A stretch of 64,000 bases of DNA from Euglena gracilis (GCA_039621445.1 CP154956.1:94554406-94618405), one strand, 5' to 3'; shown: positions 33,074 through 42,660, numbered from the stretch's first letter. The notes: generated by a model not told the origin, from the sequence alone. Made by a program: numbers and translations.

Positions 33074-33450
33074 CATCTTGCCGTGGGACGCCTCCGTGCA
33101 CCCCGTCTTCACGTACACCCGCTTCAGCAGCTCCGTCCGGTTCACCGTCAGGCGGGCGGCGGTCCCCGCCTCGCCGTCCGGCACCGCCCCCGGCCGCTCC
33201 CGCTCCACCTCCCGCTCCAGCCACTCCACCCGCTGGCTGAGGGACATCTCCCTCACCGTCCCGTCCCGGGCTTGCATGCTCCCCGCCACGCGCTGCCTCT
33301 CCTCGAGGCTGGCCGACCCCAGCACCGTGTGGCAGTTGAACCACTCGGTCCACTGCGGCGCCGGCCGCGCGTCGGCCACCGCCGCGTCCGCCACCTGGGT
33401 GGCCGCCAGGAAGCGGTGCTGCCCGCTCAGGATGACGAACTTCCCCGTCG
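33074..33450 (-). CDS. ParB-like element gene, exon 3 (second half of ParB/Srx-like domain)
   Basis: The frame starts TGKFVILSGQHRFLAATQVA. GQHRFLAA corresponds to the ParB box II motif (consensus G-x-R-R/H-x-x-A-A) that binds nucleotide in ParB CTPases and forms the active site in related ParB/sulfiredoxin-fold enzymes. It continues into a helical, Arg/Glu-rich segment (SLSQRVEWLEREVERERPG) that may be a coiled coil. Splicing to the preceding exon is in phase with GT-AG. The 3' end is AAGATG|GTGTGTGCGG, so the intron begins almost directly with one of the element's palindromes. Confidence 0.7.
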
Positions 33451-33652
33451 CTGTGACAACAGGGAGGACAACAGTGCCATTGAGATTTGTTCAGGTGCAC
33501 GGATTCCCGCCTGGATCACCACCCCCCCCCCAAAAAACCAGTACAAACCGGGTACATTTCATCATTCTGTCGTCTGGGAAGCCTCCGCCGCCATTTGCAA
33601 CATGCATGAAAACAGACAGACTGGCCTACATGCTGATAGGAACAAAACACAC

Positions 33653-33827
33653 CCTGCTCCGGCCACACCACGAAGCTCAGGGCCCCCACCGGCGGGTTCT
33701 CCGTGAACGCCTTGACGAGGGAGTCGACGTGGGCCTTTTCGACCCGCCGCACCTGCCCTCGCGTGAGGGTCTCGTCCAGCACCAGCACGTCGAGGCGCGG
33801 AGGCTGTCTGGCTCTCCCGGGTTTCAG
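33653..33827 (-). CDS. ParB-like element gene, exon 2 (first half of ParB/Srx-like domain)
   Basis: The frame reads LKPGRARQPPRLDVLVLDET, then LTRGQVRRVEKAHVDSLVKA and FTENPPVGALSFVVWPEQ. The order (beta strand, Q-V-R-R, helix with LVxAF, PPVGAL, strand VVW) is that of the ParB N-terminal domain, normally 'QxRxxxxxxxxxLxxSIxxxGxxxPLxV'. Joined with exon 3, the domain is about 75 residues, its usual size. Bacterial ParB loads on parS palindromes and slides as a clamp in DNA segregation. Other members of the fold are nucleases or kinases. Which activity applies here is unknown. Confidence 0.7.
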
Positions 33828-34078
33828 CTGAAAGTTCTGAACGGACAACTGCACAGGATGTCTGATGCACGCGTACGCCAAACACAACTCTCAGTGGTTT
33901 GCACGGTAACCCGCACACCTGTAGAAACCAAAGGACGTGAATGACACTGAAACTGACTCAGTGAGTGTCGTCCAAAAAAGGAGTGACTTCTCCTGTACGT
34001 TCCAAAACAAGCCAGGAATGAGGAACCATCAAACACCCTTGCACGATTGTACGGTTAAAAAAAAGGAGGCAACCACAC

Positions 34079-34182
34079 AAGCCAGCTCCAGACCCCCTCC
34101 GGACACGGGCCAGCGGGGTCGGGGTCTTCGACACCAGCTCCGTCGCCGAGCGGGTGGGCGCCGTGGGCTTCCGGGCTGCCAT
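34079..34182 (-). CDS. ParB-like element gene, probable first exon
   Basis: An ATG (34,180-34,182) opens MAARKPTAPTRSATELVSKT, then PTPLARVRRGSGAG, a basic, disordered N-terminus. The exon is short, and its phase does not fit the next exon with a GT-AG intron, so the 3' edge is uncertain. A palindrome near 33,900 is in the following intron. Confidence 0.5.
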
Positions 34183-34489
34183 CAGAGGTCTAAAAAAAAC
34201 GAGGCAGCGTGAAAACACCCGAAATAAAGGAAATTCAGGTCAGAAACAGTCCCCACGCAAACACTTTTGTCAGTATAAATAAGCAGAAAATCTGGGACAG
34301 TCAGTTCACTCAAAAAATAATAGTCGTTAAAGGAAACACAGCAGTGACCACTCCGCAGAGCACCCCCTTTTGCCTGGGTGGAGAATGCTTTTTGCACGGA
34401 AACCCGCCCACCACCCCCGTCAGACTCTGAAACAGTCCCTCACCCTCACTCTGAAGGCCTTCAGCTGACTCCCTGATGTACAGGAAGGT

Positions 34490-35814
34490 TCATGACCACG
34501 TACAACCGACCGGGGTCCGGCAGGGACACACCGCCGCTGGGGACAGACTGAGGTCCTCATCCGAGGAGGAGGACCCGGATGAGGTCGGGCGGCTGCTCAG
34601 CAGCTCCCCCAGACTGCCGAGGCCGTCTGAGGCCGCCGGGGAGACGTACCCCTCGGACAGCGTGCCCGGCGGCTCGTACAGCGACTCCGCTGTACTGGGC
34701 GGCTCGTACAGGCTCTCCGCCTCGGGCAGCTCCAGCGCCGGCCATCCCGGTTGAACCGTCGGCTGCACCACCGCCGCCACGGCCGTGGAGGAACTGGGCT
34801 CCTCCGGGGTGAACCGCACGCGGCTTTCCGCCGGGGACTCCTCAGCAGGCCTCATCACCCCCGGCGGTACAGGTTCCGCTGCTGCGCGGGTTTCCGCACG
34901 GGCCGCCGCCTCTGTGCGGGTTTCCGCCTGCCCGCCGGTCACCGCTTCGACGTCCCCCGGGGGCGTGGGGCTGCGGCGCCGCCGCTGCCGCTGGTGGAGG
35001 AAGTTGTCCATCGCCCGCTGGCGACGGGCGAACTCCTGGGGGTCCACCGGCCCGACGTTCTCCCGCATCCAGACCAGGATGTCGGGTGTCAGGGCCCGGC
35101 CGCTCACCAGCGTCAGGAGGGAGGTCCGCATCAGGGCCTCCAGCGCCCGGACGTCCACGATCTCCGGCAGGATGGGCGGGGACCCCCACCGGGGGAACTC
35201 CACCTCGGAGGCGTCCACCCAGGCGACCCGCGTGGCGTCCACCCGGCGGGGGAAGGGGCGGCCCTCGGGGTGGTCCGCCAGCTGGCGCACCCGACGGGTC
35301 ATCTCGGCGACCAGCCCCAGCCGCAGGGAACCCCGGCTGGCGTGCGGCGCCCCCGACGGCGGCGGCAGGCCGAGGAACAGCTGCAGGGTGCCCCGGAAGT
35401 CCGTGACGTACGGCGACCGACGGCAGGCACCCGACAGGCGCGACAGCATCGCCTCACCGGCCTCCTCCACAAAGACGCACCCGGGCAGGCGGGACATCCA
35501 CGCCTGCCAGGTCAGCAGGGCCAGGGAGATGGTCCGCATGTACTCCGAGGGGAGGCCATGCGGACTCATGGCCCGCTCGAGGTGGGCCTGCAGGACCAGG
35601 CAGCGCTCCAGCACCTGCCGCGCCGTCTCCCCCTTCACCTCGTCGTCGGGGCGGCCGCGCCAGGTGCACTGCCGCACCTTGAAGCCGAGGTGGAGGAGGG
35701 CCGGCAGGAAGAAGGTGAGGAGGCGGTGCAGCCCCAGGAGCAGCTGCGGGCCGTACGCGTCGGCCGCAGTGGGGGCGGAGACGTGCACGCGCTGGCTCTC
35801 CTCCCGGAGACGAT
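34490..35814 (-). CDS. Transposase-like element gene, exon 3 (C-terminal)
   Basis: The frame begins HRLREESQRVHVSAPTAADA, then YGPQLLLGLHRLLTFFLPAL, HGLPSEYMRTISLALLTWQA and VFVEEAGEAMLSRLSGACRR, a hydrophobic helical domain. A Ser/Pro/Glu-rich tail of about 150 residues follows, ending at the stop near 34,490. Joining it to exon 2 through AGCCAGG...CCTGGAGG (non-canonical, NNNCAGG/CCTG) keeps the frame, and a GT-AG join does not. Two of the element's palindromes (near 34,885 and 34,916) are inside this exon and are translated as AETR repeats. Confidence 0.65.
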
Positions 35815-36088
35815 CCTCCAGGTGGCGTCAGAGTGACAGATGGGCTTCTGAAGTGTCTTCACTCACCAGAGGAAGGAAGAGAGAGGCTGACAAGTTGGCC
35901 TGCGTGACTTATCACCAGGGTCCTTTACGCGGGTTTCCGCACAAAGCGGACAGACTGTGACGGACAGATGGGAGAGATCTGACACCGACTGACACACGAC
36001 ATGACTGTGCGGATAACCGCACAAACATTGGCCTGAAGTACTAGGTGCAGCCTGAAAGCAGCCAGCTTGGTCAGTGGTCACCCTGGCT

Positions 36089-36722
36089 GGGGCAGCACGT
36101 CGGCCCGGGTCAACAGGAGGCTGGCGAACAGCTTCTCCATGTACAGCACCTTCCGGTGCGACCGCAGGGACGTCGTCAGCTGCCGGCTGCCCCCAGCGCC
36201 AACCGGCACCTCCAGGTGGGCCAGCACCGGGAAGAACGCCCGGTACACCACCGTCACCGTGTGCTTGTAGGCATGCCAGATGCCGTACAGCAGGGGGACG
36301 TTGGCGAGGTGCTCCCCCATCCGGAAGCGCAGCGCCGGGGCCGAGTAGAGGAGGCGGAGGATGCGGTAGTGGATGTTCTCATCCACCAGGAGGGGCAGCT
36401 GGCGGCCCGACCGCGCCTGCAGCTGCAGCACGGTCTCCAGGAGCTGGAGGAGGTCCCGGTTCGAGCTGACCGTCTGCTCGGTCAGGGAGAAGGGCCTCCA
36501 CCGCAGCGACCGCATCGCGTCCCGCTGCATGTCCAGCGGGACGCGGACGTTGTCCACCGAGAGCTCCGCCCGGTGGAGGCCGCGCACCGCCTGGTGCAGC
36601 TTCTTCGCCGACTGCAGGCACAGGTCGGCCGCCCAGCGGAGGTGCTGCACCACCAGCCCGAACTCCGGGTGGCCCGTGGACACGGGGAACGTCACGGACC
36701 GCGTCAAAGTCCCCTGACGAGT
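36089..36722 (-). CDS. Transposase-like element gene, exon 2 (core)
   Basis: The frame includes VTFPVSTGHPEFGLVVQHLR, then QLPLLVDENIHYRILRLLYS and NVPLLYGIWHAYKHTVTVVY. The spaced acidic and polar motifs, DENIH (about residue 306) and GIWHAYKH (about residue 342), with D169 of exon 1, look like an RNase-H-fold transposase core of the kind found in several unclassified protist transposon proteins. This is a pattern-based judgement, not a database match. Introns on both sides contain the element's palindromes. Confidence 0.55.
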
Positions 36723-37121
36723 CCGCAGGGGGTCGATCTGCAGCAGTCACCACACAGAGGGCCTGCTCATTGAGAGAACCACTGGTGTACGCAGACACAA
36801 CCCTGAAGTGTGCGGGTTTCCGTACAAACCAACAGGTTCGTGATTACACGGAAACCCGCACAAACGTGTTTGACAACCACCTTTGTACTTAACCCTGTAC
36901 ACAACTTGGGGGACGTTCAGCTTTGTTTTCATCAGTGTCACCGTTCACCTGTCCCTTGTCACCAACTGTGTCACCCCAACTTGTGGGGTTCTTGGGCATT
37001 CAGTTCATTTTAGAAGACAGAACATTCCCAGGCGGAAAACTGCGCACGTCTTGTCATGCACGGAAGGTCATCGTCAGGCCCACTTCACCAACCGGAGAAG
37101 GCAGAGTAGGCACCCTGAACC

Positions 37122-37697
37122 CAGGGCGGTCACGTTGCGGCTGTAGCTGGGTTGGGTGGGGTCCGTGCCCCACCGCAGCCAGCAGAAGTTGTCCAGCCAC
37201 AGCACGCACTGGTGGCCGTCCAACGCCCGCAGCACCGCGTCCCGGGCCCTTCGCGCCCGCTCCCGCACCAGCTCCTCCGTGGGGCCCACCAGACCGGCGG
37301 GCCGCAGCAGCCGACGCGTAGCGCGGGGCAGGTCCTGCAGCGTCTGCTGCGCCGGGGCGGGGGCCAGGGCGGCCGCCGGCGTGACCAGCTCGCCGAAGGG
37401 CACGGCCAGCCGTCGCAGCGTCCTCCACAGCGCCAGCAGCCCGTCGGTGAAGCGGGCCATCCACATCGGCCGCTCGGACGGGGGCCGGGTGTACTCCCGC
37501 CGCACCTCCCGCAGGCTGCGACGGGACCGGCGGTTGGCCCTGACGGCCAGGCCCGTCTCCACCAGGTTGAGGGCTCCCAGGTGGCCTCTTCGGAGGGCGT
37601 CCTCCAGGATCGCCCAACCATCAGCCGGGGGGGCGCCGGCAAGGTACCCCCGCAGCTGGTCCAGCTGCAGCACCAGCGTCTCAGACGGGGCGGCCAT
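37122..37697 (-). CDS. Transposase-like element gene, exon 1 (start)
   Basis: ATG at 37,695-37,697 gives MAAPSETLVLQLDQLRGYLA, a helical N-terminal domain rich in Arg (RANRRSRRSLREVRREY), and near its end VLWLDNFCWLRWGTDPTQPS then YSRNVTAL. The WLDNF motif (D169) is the first candidate catalytic Asp. The three exons total 2535 nt, about 844 residues, if the first intron is GGTTCAGG...CCTGCGG. Upstream lies the 2.8-kb palindrome-rich right arm, a likely promoter region. Confidence 0.6.
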
Positions 37698-37699
37698 TA

Positions 37700-40526
37700 T
37701 TATTTTTTTTGCACAGTCTGAGACAACGGAGATGAGAGTGTGCGGATTACCGCGCAGCACAGGGTGCGGGACACAATGTACACAGATCTACTGTACATGC
37801 TGAACACTGTGTTCAGTGAATGGACAAAGACCACTCACGTATGTGCAGTTTCGACCGTGTTTCACCCACGTGTGGGCAGTGAAGCAATGTCATATCGTCG
37901 TGTCGACAAGGGCTCAATCCGTTACACGGGAATCCGCACAACACTGCACTGTGTTTGATTCAAATCTGTCATCGTAGCACACCGTGTTGTACCACACACC
38001 GCAGCCGTTGTAGACCGCTTCTACGCGGGTTTCCGCACAACTGGCGGGATGGAACATCGCAATGATTTGTCCTTCCTTTGCTAGCACCTCCCTCACCACA
38101 GAACTGTTTGTGTTTGATTCTGCGCTGTTGTGCGGGTTCCCGTGTAAAGCCATAGAAGGCCGCTGTTCAGGGTGCTCAAATTTGAGGCCGGCGGGGGCAA
38201 CAGTACCCGAATTGGTCCGTACGGCGCAATTCAGAGCGCGATTCCAGGTAAGACGGCCCTCCAAAACCGAAGGACCTGGGACCTTGTCGCGATTCAGGGT
38301 GTTTAGTGGTACAAGCGGATGTTGAAATTCTCGCGATTTATACCCCCTCGCGAACGGGATGTACCACTGCGACGTAACCCCTGGGAAAACACCGTGGTAT
38401 GGGGGCTGAGGTTGCGGTTTGCGCGGTTTCCCGCACAAACAGCAACCTCACGTCGTAGAAAGTGGCCTGTTTTGGGTGGTGTTGAGGGAGCAGCAGTCCA
38501 CCCTACGGATTTGTCTCGCGAACAAAACAAGAATCGTAAACCAGTCGTGTACCACCAACCACCCTCAGTCGCGAAAGGGTCCCAGGTAGTCGTGTCCGGG
38601 GGAGGTGTACAGCACACAATGGTGTGGCCCAGTTGGGTGTGTGCACCGGGTCCCCTCAGTGGCCCGGACCAACCCCCCGGGGGTACACCGAACTGCTGCC
38701 AGCTTCCGCTTCGTTCAGCCGCCCTCACTCGCTCCAACCACAGCAGAAAAGAGACCATACATACACAAAACGGACACATGCCGTGTACGTACACGCAGCC
38801 TGAGCGGATATCCGTGCACGCACTCGTCCGTAAGGAAAAAGTAGGCAAGTGACCGCACCGGCCGGGGAACCAGTGGCGTTGCCCGCTGGGGTGAGCGGTC
38901 CCAGGGAGCTCGGCCACAAGAGGCCGTTACAGCCACTTGCCCAACATCTCTCTCCAGAGATCGCACTTGGACTGTATAACTTTCGTGAAACCACTGTTGG
39001 CGGTCACGCCGGCGGTTACACCAAATGAAGGCCTCGCGATCCAGATCTTGGTCAACAGCGTAGGGGGCGAGGAGGGGCGGGTTTCCGTGCAGTACACTGG
39101 GCCTTACGCGCCGGTACGTTCTTGTACGCGGAAACCCGCACACATCGTCGCCGTTGGCGTGTGACCACACCACACAGCCTCTCTCCCTCACCAGACCTCA
39201 ACGCGCACAACCGACCGATGCCCTACGCATTCAGATCGCGAGGAAAACCGGTCCCCTACGCAGTTGTGTACCACCAAACGTCCAAAACCTGAAACACAAA
39301 CACCCAGGCTCCATTTTCCTAACCAGTCGGTCGGGGGAGTCCGGGACGGGCGTCGTCGCCCCGGCTGCGTTGGTCCGCAAACGCCGCAACCGCACCCCCG
39401 TTGGGGAGGTCTGGGCAACCTGCCCCGGCGGTGCGGAGAGGTCAAAGGACCACCCGGGCTCCTCACTATTCTTTTTATACACACAGGTCGTACACTCGGG
39501 GATGTGTTGCACGGATTCCCGCACAACACATCCCGTTGGCTTTTTCATACCACACAGACTGTTGCGCACCTGTTCGGAAACCCACACACCCCTCTGCCCC
39601 CACTGAACAACCACACTGCGTCGCGTTTCGCGACCAGTCATCACCGCAGTCGCGGAAACACTGGTGTCCCCACCGTCCACGTGCCGCTTCGTTCCGTTCA
39701 CGCCGGGGAGTTACACAGGCAGGCTCGCCGGGGAGAGGACCGCCCCCTCTTTCAGGGGGATGGGGCAGCCAGCTGTTGGCCCACCACCACACCCGGCGGA
39801 CACACACACATCAGGTCCCCCCCGTCACCGGCCGCGGCTGGGCCACCGTCCCGGTGACGGCCAGGGCAACGGATGTGTCGGGGTGTGGTGCGACAGACGG
39901 ACGCTGCCCCCCGGTCCACCCCGGCCTCCCCACCATTTTTCATTTGCACCTTAATTAAGCGCATCTGTCCGCACACGTAATCTGGCACACCCTAACCCTA
40001 ACCCTAACCCTGTGTTGTGCGGATTCCCGCCTAACAGCACTCACCTGTTCTTCTGCCATACAACAGTTACGCGGGTTTCCGCCTGGACTTCACAAATACA
40101 ACTACACTCTCTTTACGCGGTAATCCGCCTAAACCACACATCACGGTCTTCCTTCACGTCACACCAAACACACAACACCCCCCCTGTGTCACACATTGTT
40201 GTGTTTAGTGTGTGCGGTAATCCGCACACACTCGCGTCGTTCGCCTCACCTCACACACTGTGTGAGAACAGACGTGCCACCAATATACACCCACGTAGTA
40301 CACACGTCACAATACAGTACGTTTCTGTTACCTATAACAGGGGTCTCAACACCACTGTTTTTGCGTACCTCTACATTGTGTACTGTACGGTGCGCGGAAT
40401 ACCGCACAAAACCACTGTCATAAAATTTTGGTTCAAAGGTGCTACGCAACCCTTGTAACTCAAAATTTTGTGCTTTTTTGGCTGTTTTCAAAACAGCCAA
40501 AAAACGTCAAAAAACGCAAAAAAGGC
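37700..40526. promoter_or_regulatory. Right arm of the element: palindromes, TCGCGA cluster, no clear gene
   Basis: About fourteen CGGNWWNCCG palindromes occur (near 37,740, 37,925, 38,023, 38,130, 38,421, 38,802, 39,080, 39,128, 39,509, 40,017, 40,070, 40,116, 40,212 and 40,392). TCGCGA appears about eight times between 38,287 and 39,633. Open frames exist on both strands but lack consistent codon bias, so I call none. This arm lies upstream of the transposase-like gene and could hold its promoter and the element's recognition sites. Confidence 0.5.
39990..40011. repeat. Telomere-type (CCCTAA)3 tract inside the element
   Basis: Three and a half CCCTAA units directly precede a palindrome (TGTGCGGATTCCCGC). 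Confidence 0.85.
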
Positions 40527-40549
40527 TTGGGCAATTCGCGCCGCCTAAG
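40527..40549 (-). repeat. Right terminal inverted repeat
   Basis: Exact reverse complement of 27,815-27,837. It is followed by the TCTGC duplication. Confidence 0.85.
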
Positions 40550-40554
40550 TCTGC
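40550..40554. repeat. Target-site duplication (right)
   Basis: TCTGC, the partner of 27,810-27,814. Confidence 0.75.
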
Positions 40555-40565
40555 CCCTCCCCAGG

Positions 40566-40584
40566 TGGTCACTAAGTGAATCTG
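40566..40584. repeat. Right end of an F5 element (insertion target)
   Basis: GGTCACTAAGTGAATCTGC matches the right ends of the F5 copies at 13,805 and 56,242. The large element therefore appears to have landed inside an F5 copy. Confidence 0.6.
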
Positions 40585-41228
40585 CACCTCCATCACAACT
40601 TCTGAGAGTATGGGCATGGTGCTAGAATTGCCTCCTCTCCCTGATGCTAATGTCAAAGTTTTCTCCTGCCCAGTTGTGGTAATGTTTAATGGATCCCTGC
40701 AATGAATGAATTGGGCATTTGTACCAGTCCCCCCCCCCCGTGCAGAAATTGGATGCACGAGGAATTTTCAAGGTCCCGTCAAGGTCCCAAGTATTGAGGT
40801 GAGAGTTTCCTTGGGGTGCGCGATGCGACAGGATGCCTCCATCCATGTTGCTGGGCCATTTTTCAGAGAAATTCTAATTGTTCTACTTTTTTGGCTTGGG
40901 GCCGGTTTTGTGAAAAGTTTGGGTGGCTATTTAGGAAGCATTTTCCCACAAATGACCCTGGGACATCGCATCCGGATATATTTATACCACGTTTGCTTGG
41001 GATGTCTGCCTTTCTAGCCCACACTCCAGGGGTCAGGGAGTCACTACAGGAATAAATCATTATCGAAGGGGGGAGGTATGGAGAGATGAATGACCACCAT
41101 GCAGATTGGGTGGAACCCTCCAGAGGTGCCGTTTTGATTGTGGTGAGTGACCACCGCAGGTCCCCCCCACCCACAGTTCAATCTCTGACAGAACGTTTTC
41201 TCTTTCTCTTGTTGTCTTACCAGCATCC
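40585..41228. other. Non-coding, no gene seen
   Basis: Mixed sequence without homopolymer-rich repeats. Short frames on both strands lack codon bias. Confidence 0.4.
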
Positions 41229-41597
41229 TACCCCCCCCCCCCTAGTCCAACGACCCCCCCTATGTCCAATGACCCCCCCCCCCCCCCCGGTCAGAGGACA
41301 CCTTTTCGGAGGTTTGACCAAATTTTTGGTCCCGGCGCGAAGCGCCGGGACGAAAAATTTTGCCCAAAATTTTGCCAAAAATTGGCCAAAATGCCATTTT
41401 TGACACTTTTTGGACAAAAATTTGTCAAAATTGCCCAAAATTTTCGGCGCGAAGTGCCGGAAGGGAAAATTTGGGCATTTTGGGGTGGGTAGGGACCCGG
41501 GTACCCACCAACTTTCTTTTGACCCCATGTCCAACGACCACCCCCCCCGGTCAGAGGACAGAGGTTACCGGTCATTGGACATAGGGGGGGGGGGGTA
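41229..41597. mobile_element. MITE-like element, family F4
   Basis: The left TACC(C)nTAGTCCAACGACC and right GGTCATTGGACATA(G)nTA are inverted. 'ggtcagaggac' phrases occur inside, and a 'ggcgcgaagcgccgg' hairpin is nested at about 41,333. Confidence 0.75.
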
Positions 41598-42046
41598 AGG
41601 GCTGGATGGGAAACCCATGGGCGGCAGCGTAACTTGTGCCTGAGCGTTCATGTGTGGCATTGCGCATTTGCGCAATATTGTGCAGTTCTGACCCCGATTT
41701 TTCCCGAGGTTGACACCCAATGCATCTTATGTGAGCGTTTCATCACCGTACACCATTTTCCAAAAATCTGAAATTCCCAGGTTTCAACTGCAAACCATGT
41801 AGATGTTTCCCCAAAAATGGCCAAAACCCCACGGTCGGTGCCACGTTTTTGTGTCCCTCATTGTGGTCCTAGATGGTGTTCTTCAAGCTGAGTGTCATTT
41901 CTGCCCCCCATGTACCTTTTTTAAGGCTCCGTGGCATGCATTGAAGGATTGAATACTGAGGTGTCTAGGGGGTGTACTCCACACACGCACAACACAGCAC
42001 AAAGCAACACACACAACATCGACACACAACACTCACACACATGCAT

Positions 42047-42054
42047 ACCTGCAT

Positions 42055-42086
<32 letters not shown>

Positions 42087-42088
42087 CA

Positions 42089-42128
<40 letters not shown>

Positions 42129-42185
42129 GCACACACACACACACACAACATCCACACACACACACACATGCGCGCGCGCACACAC
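42047..42185. repeat. (AC)n microsatellite
   Basis: Interrupted AC dinucleotides with ACGC variants. Confidence 0.97.
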
Positions 42186-42514
42186 AACAAAACCCATGTT
42201 TTCGAGAAGCTAAAAAAAACGCGGAATTCCAGAGAACTCCACCACCTGGAACAACCCAGTGCAGTGAGGAGGGGGGGTTGAGGGCGAACCCACAATCTTA
42301 GCCCCACTTCTGGTGAACAAATCATTGCCAAAAACACAGGTTTTGGTTCGTTAATGCCCAACCTGATGGGTGGGGGTATCCCACCACCCGCACCTCCGTT
42401 TTTCCGGGGACGATTTCAAAATTATTTATTTTGGCAAATGAAGGAGCTTTTGTGGCGCGGTGCCAAGGCGCAAGGCGTTCCCAGGCTGTATCGGAATCCC
42501 TGAAACCCTATGGA

Positions 42515-42660
42515 TGGTGGGGGGGGGGGGGTCCGACCCCACCCCACCACCCCTTCCCGTGTTTCCGGGGACACCGATTCTTAGGTCAATTTTTTCTTTC
42601 GGCGCCGAAGGAATTTTCTTTGCGCGGTGCTGTGGCGGGTGTCGACCCACCCACAGGGCG
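42515..42660. repeat. Dispersed repeat family F6
   Basis: GTCCGACCCCACCCC...GTTTCCGGGGACACCGATTCTTAGGTCAATTTT...GCTGTGGCGGGTGTCGACC, the best-preserved copy. Confidence 0.7.

Larger units (their letters stand above)
27815..40549. mobile_element. 12.7-kb DNA transposon-like element with TIRs, TSD and two multi-exon genes
   Basis: The first and last 23 bp (CTTAGGCGGCGCGAATTGCC plus CAA) are perfect inverted copies, and TCTGC is duplicated outside them. Inside, composition differs from the flanks: few homopolymers, many CpG and long exons. There is a transposase-like minus-strand gene (34,490-37,697), a second minus-strand gene with a ParB-like domain (29,196-34,182), and non-coding arms of about 1.4 kb (left) and 2.8 kb (right). 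About 41 copies of a CGGNWWNCCG-centred palindrome occur inside it and none that I saw outside. A 5-bp TSD with these ends does not match a superfamily I can name with confidence (Transib uses 5 bp but other ends). Intact open exons suggest recent insertion. Confidence 0.8.

Noticed and set aside
34751-35960. Long plus-strand frames opposite the transposase-like exon
   Set aside because: Shadows of a GC-rich minus-strand exon. The minus frame has hydrophobic periodicity and in-phase splicing, while the plus frames are Arg/Pro/Gly-rich.
38303-39958. Open frames of 110-205 codons on both strands in the right arm
   Set aside because: No consistent codon bias, low hydrophobic structure, and they run through regulatory-looking palindromes. 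Left uncalled.
27815-40549. Integrated virus (adenovirus- or herpesvirus-like) as an explanation of the island
   Set aside because: Considered because of the compact, GC-rich genes, but no capsid, packaging, protease or polymerase hallmark was recognised. Spliced exons, short TIRs and a 5-bp TSD fit a transposon better.
27815-40549. Polinton/Maverick or piggyBac-like element
   Set aside because: Polintons have long TIRs, a 6-bp TSD and a polymerase/integrase set, and piggyBac uses TTAA. Neither matches the 23-bp TIR with TCTGC duplication.
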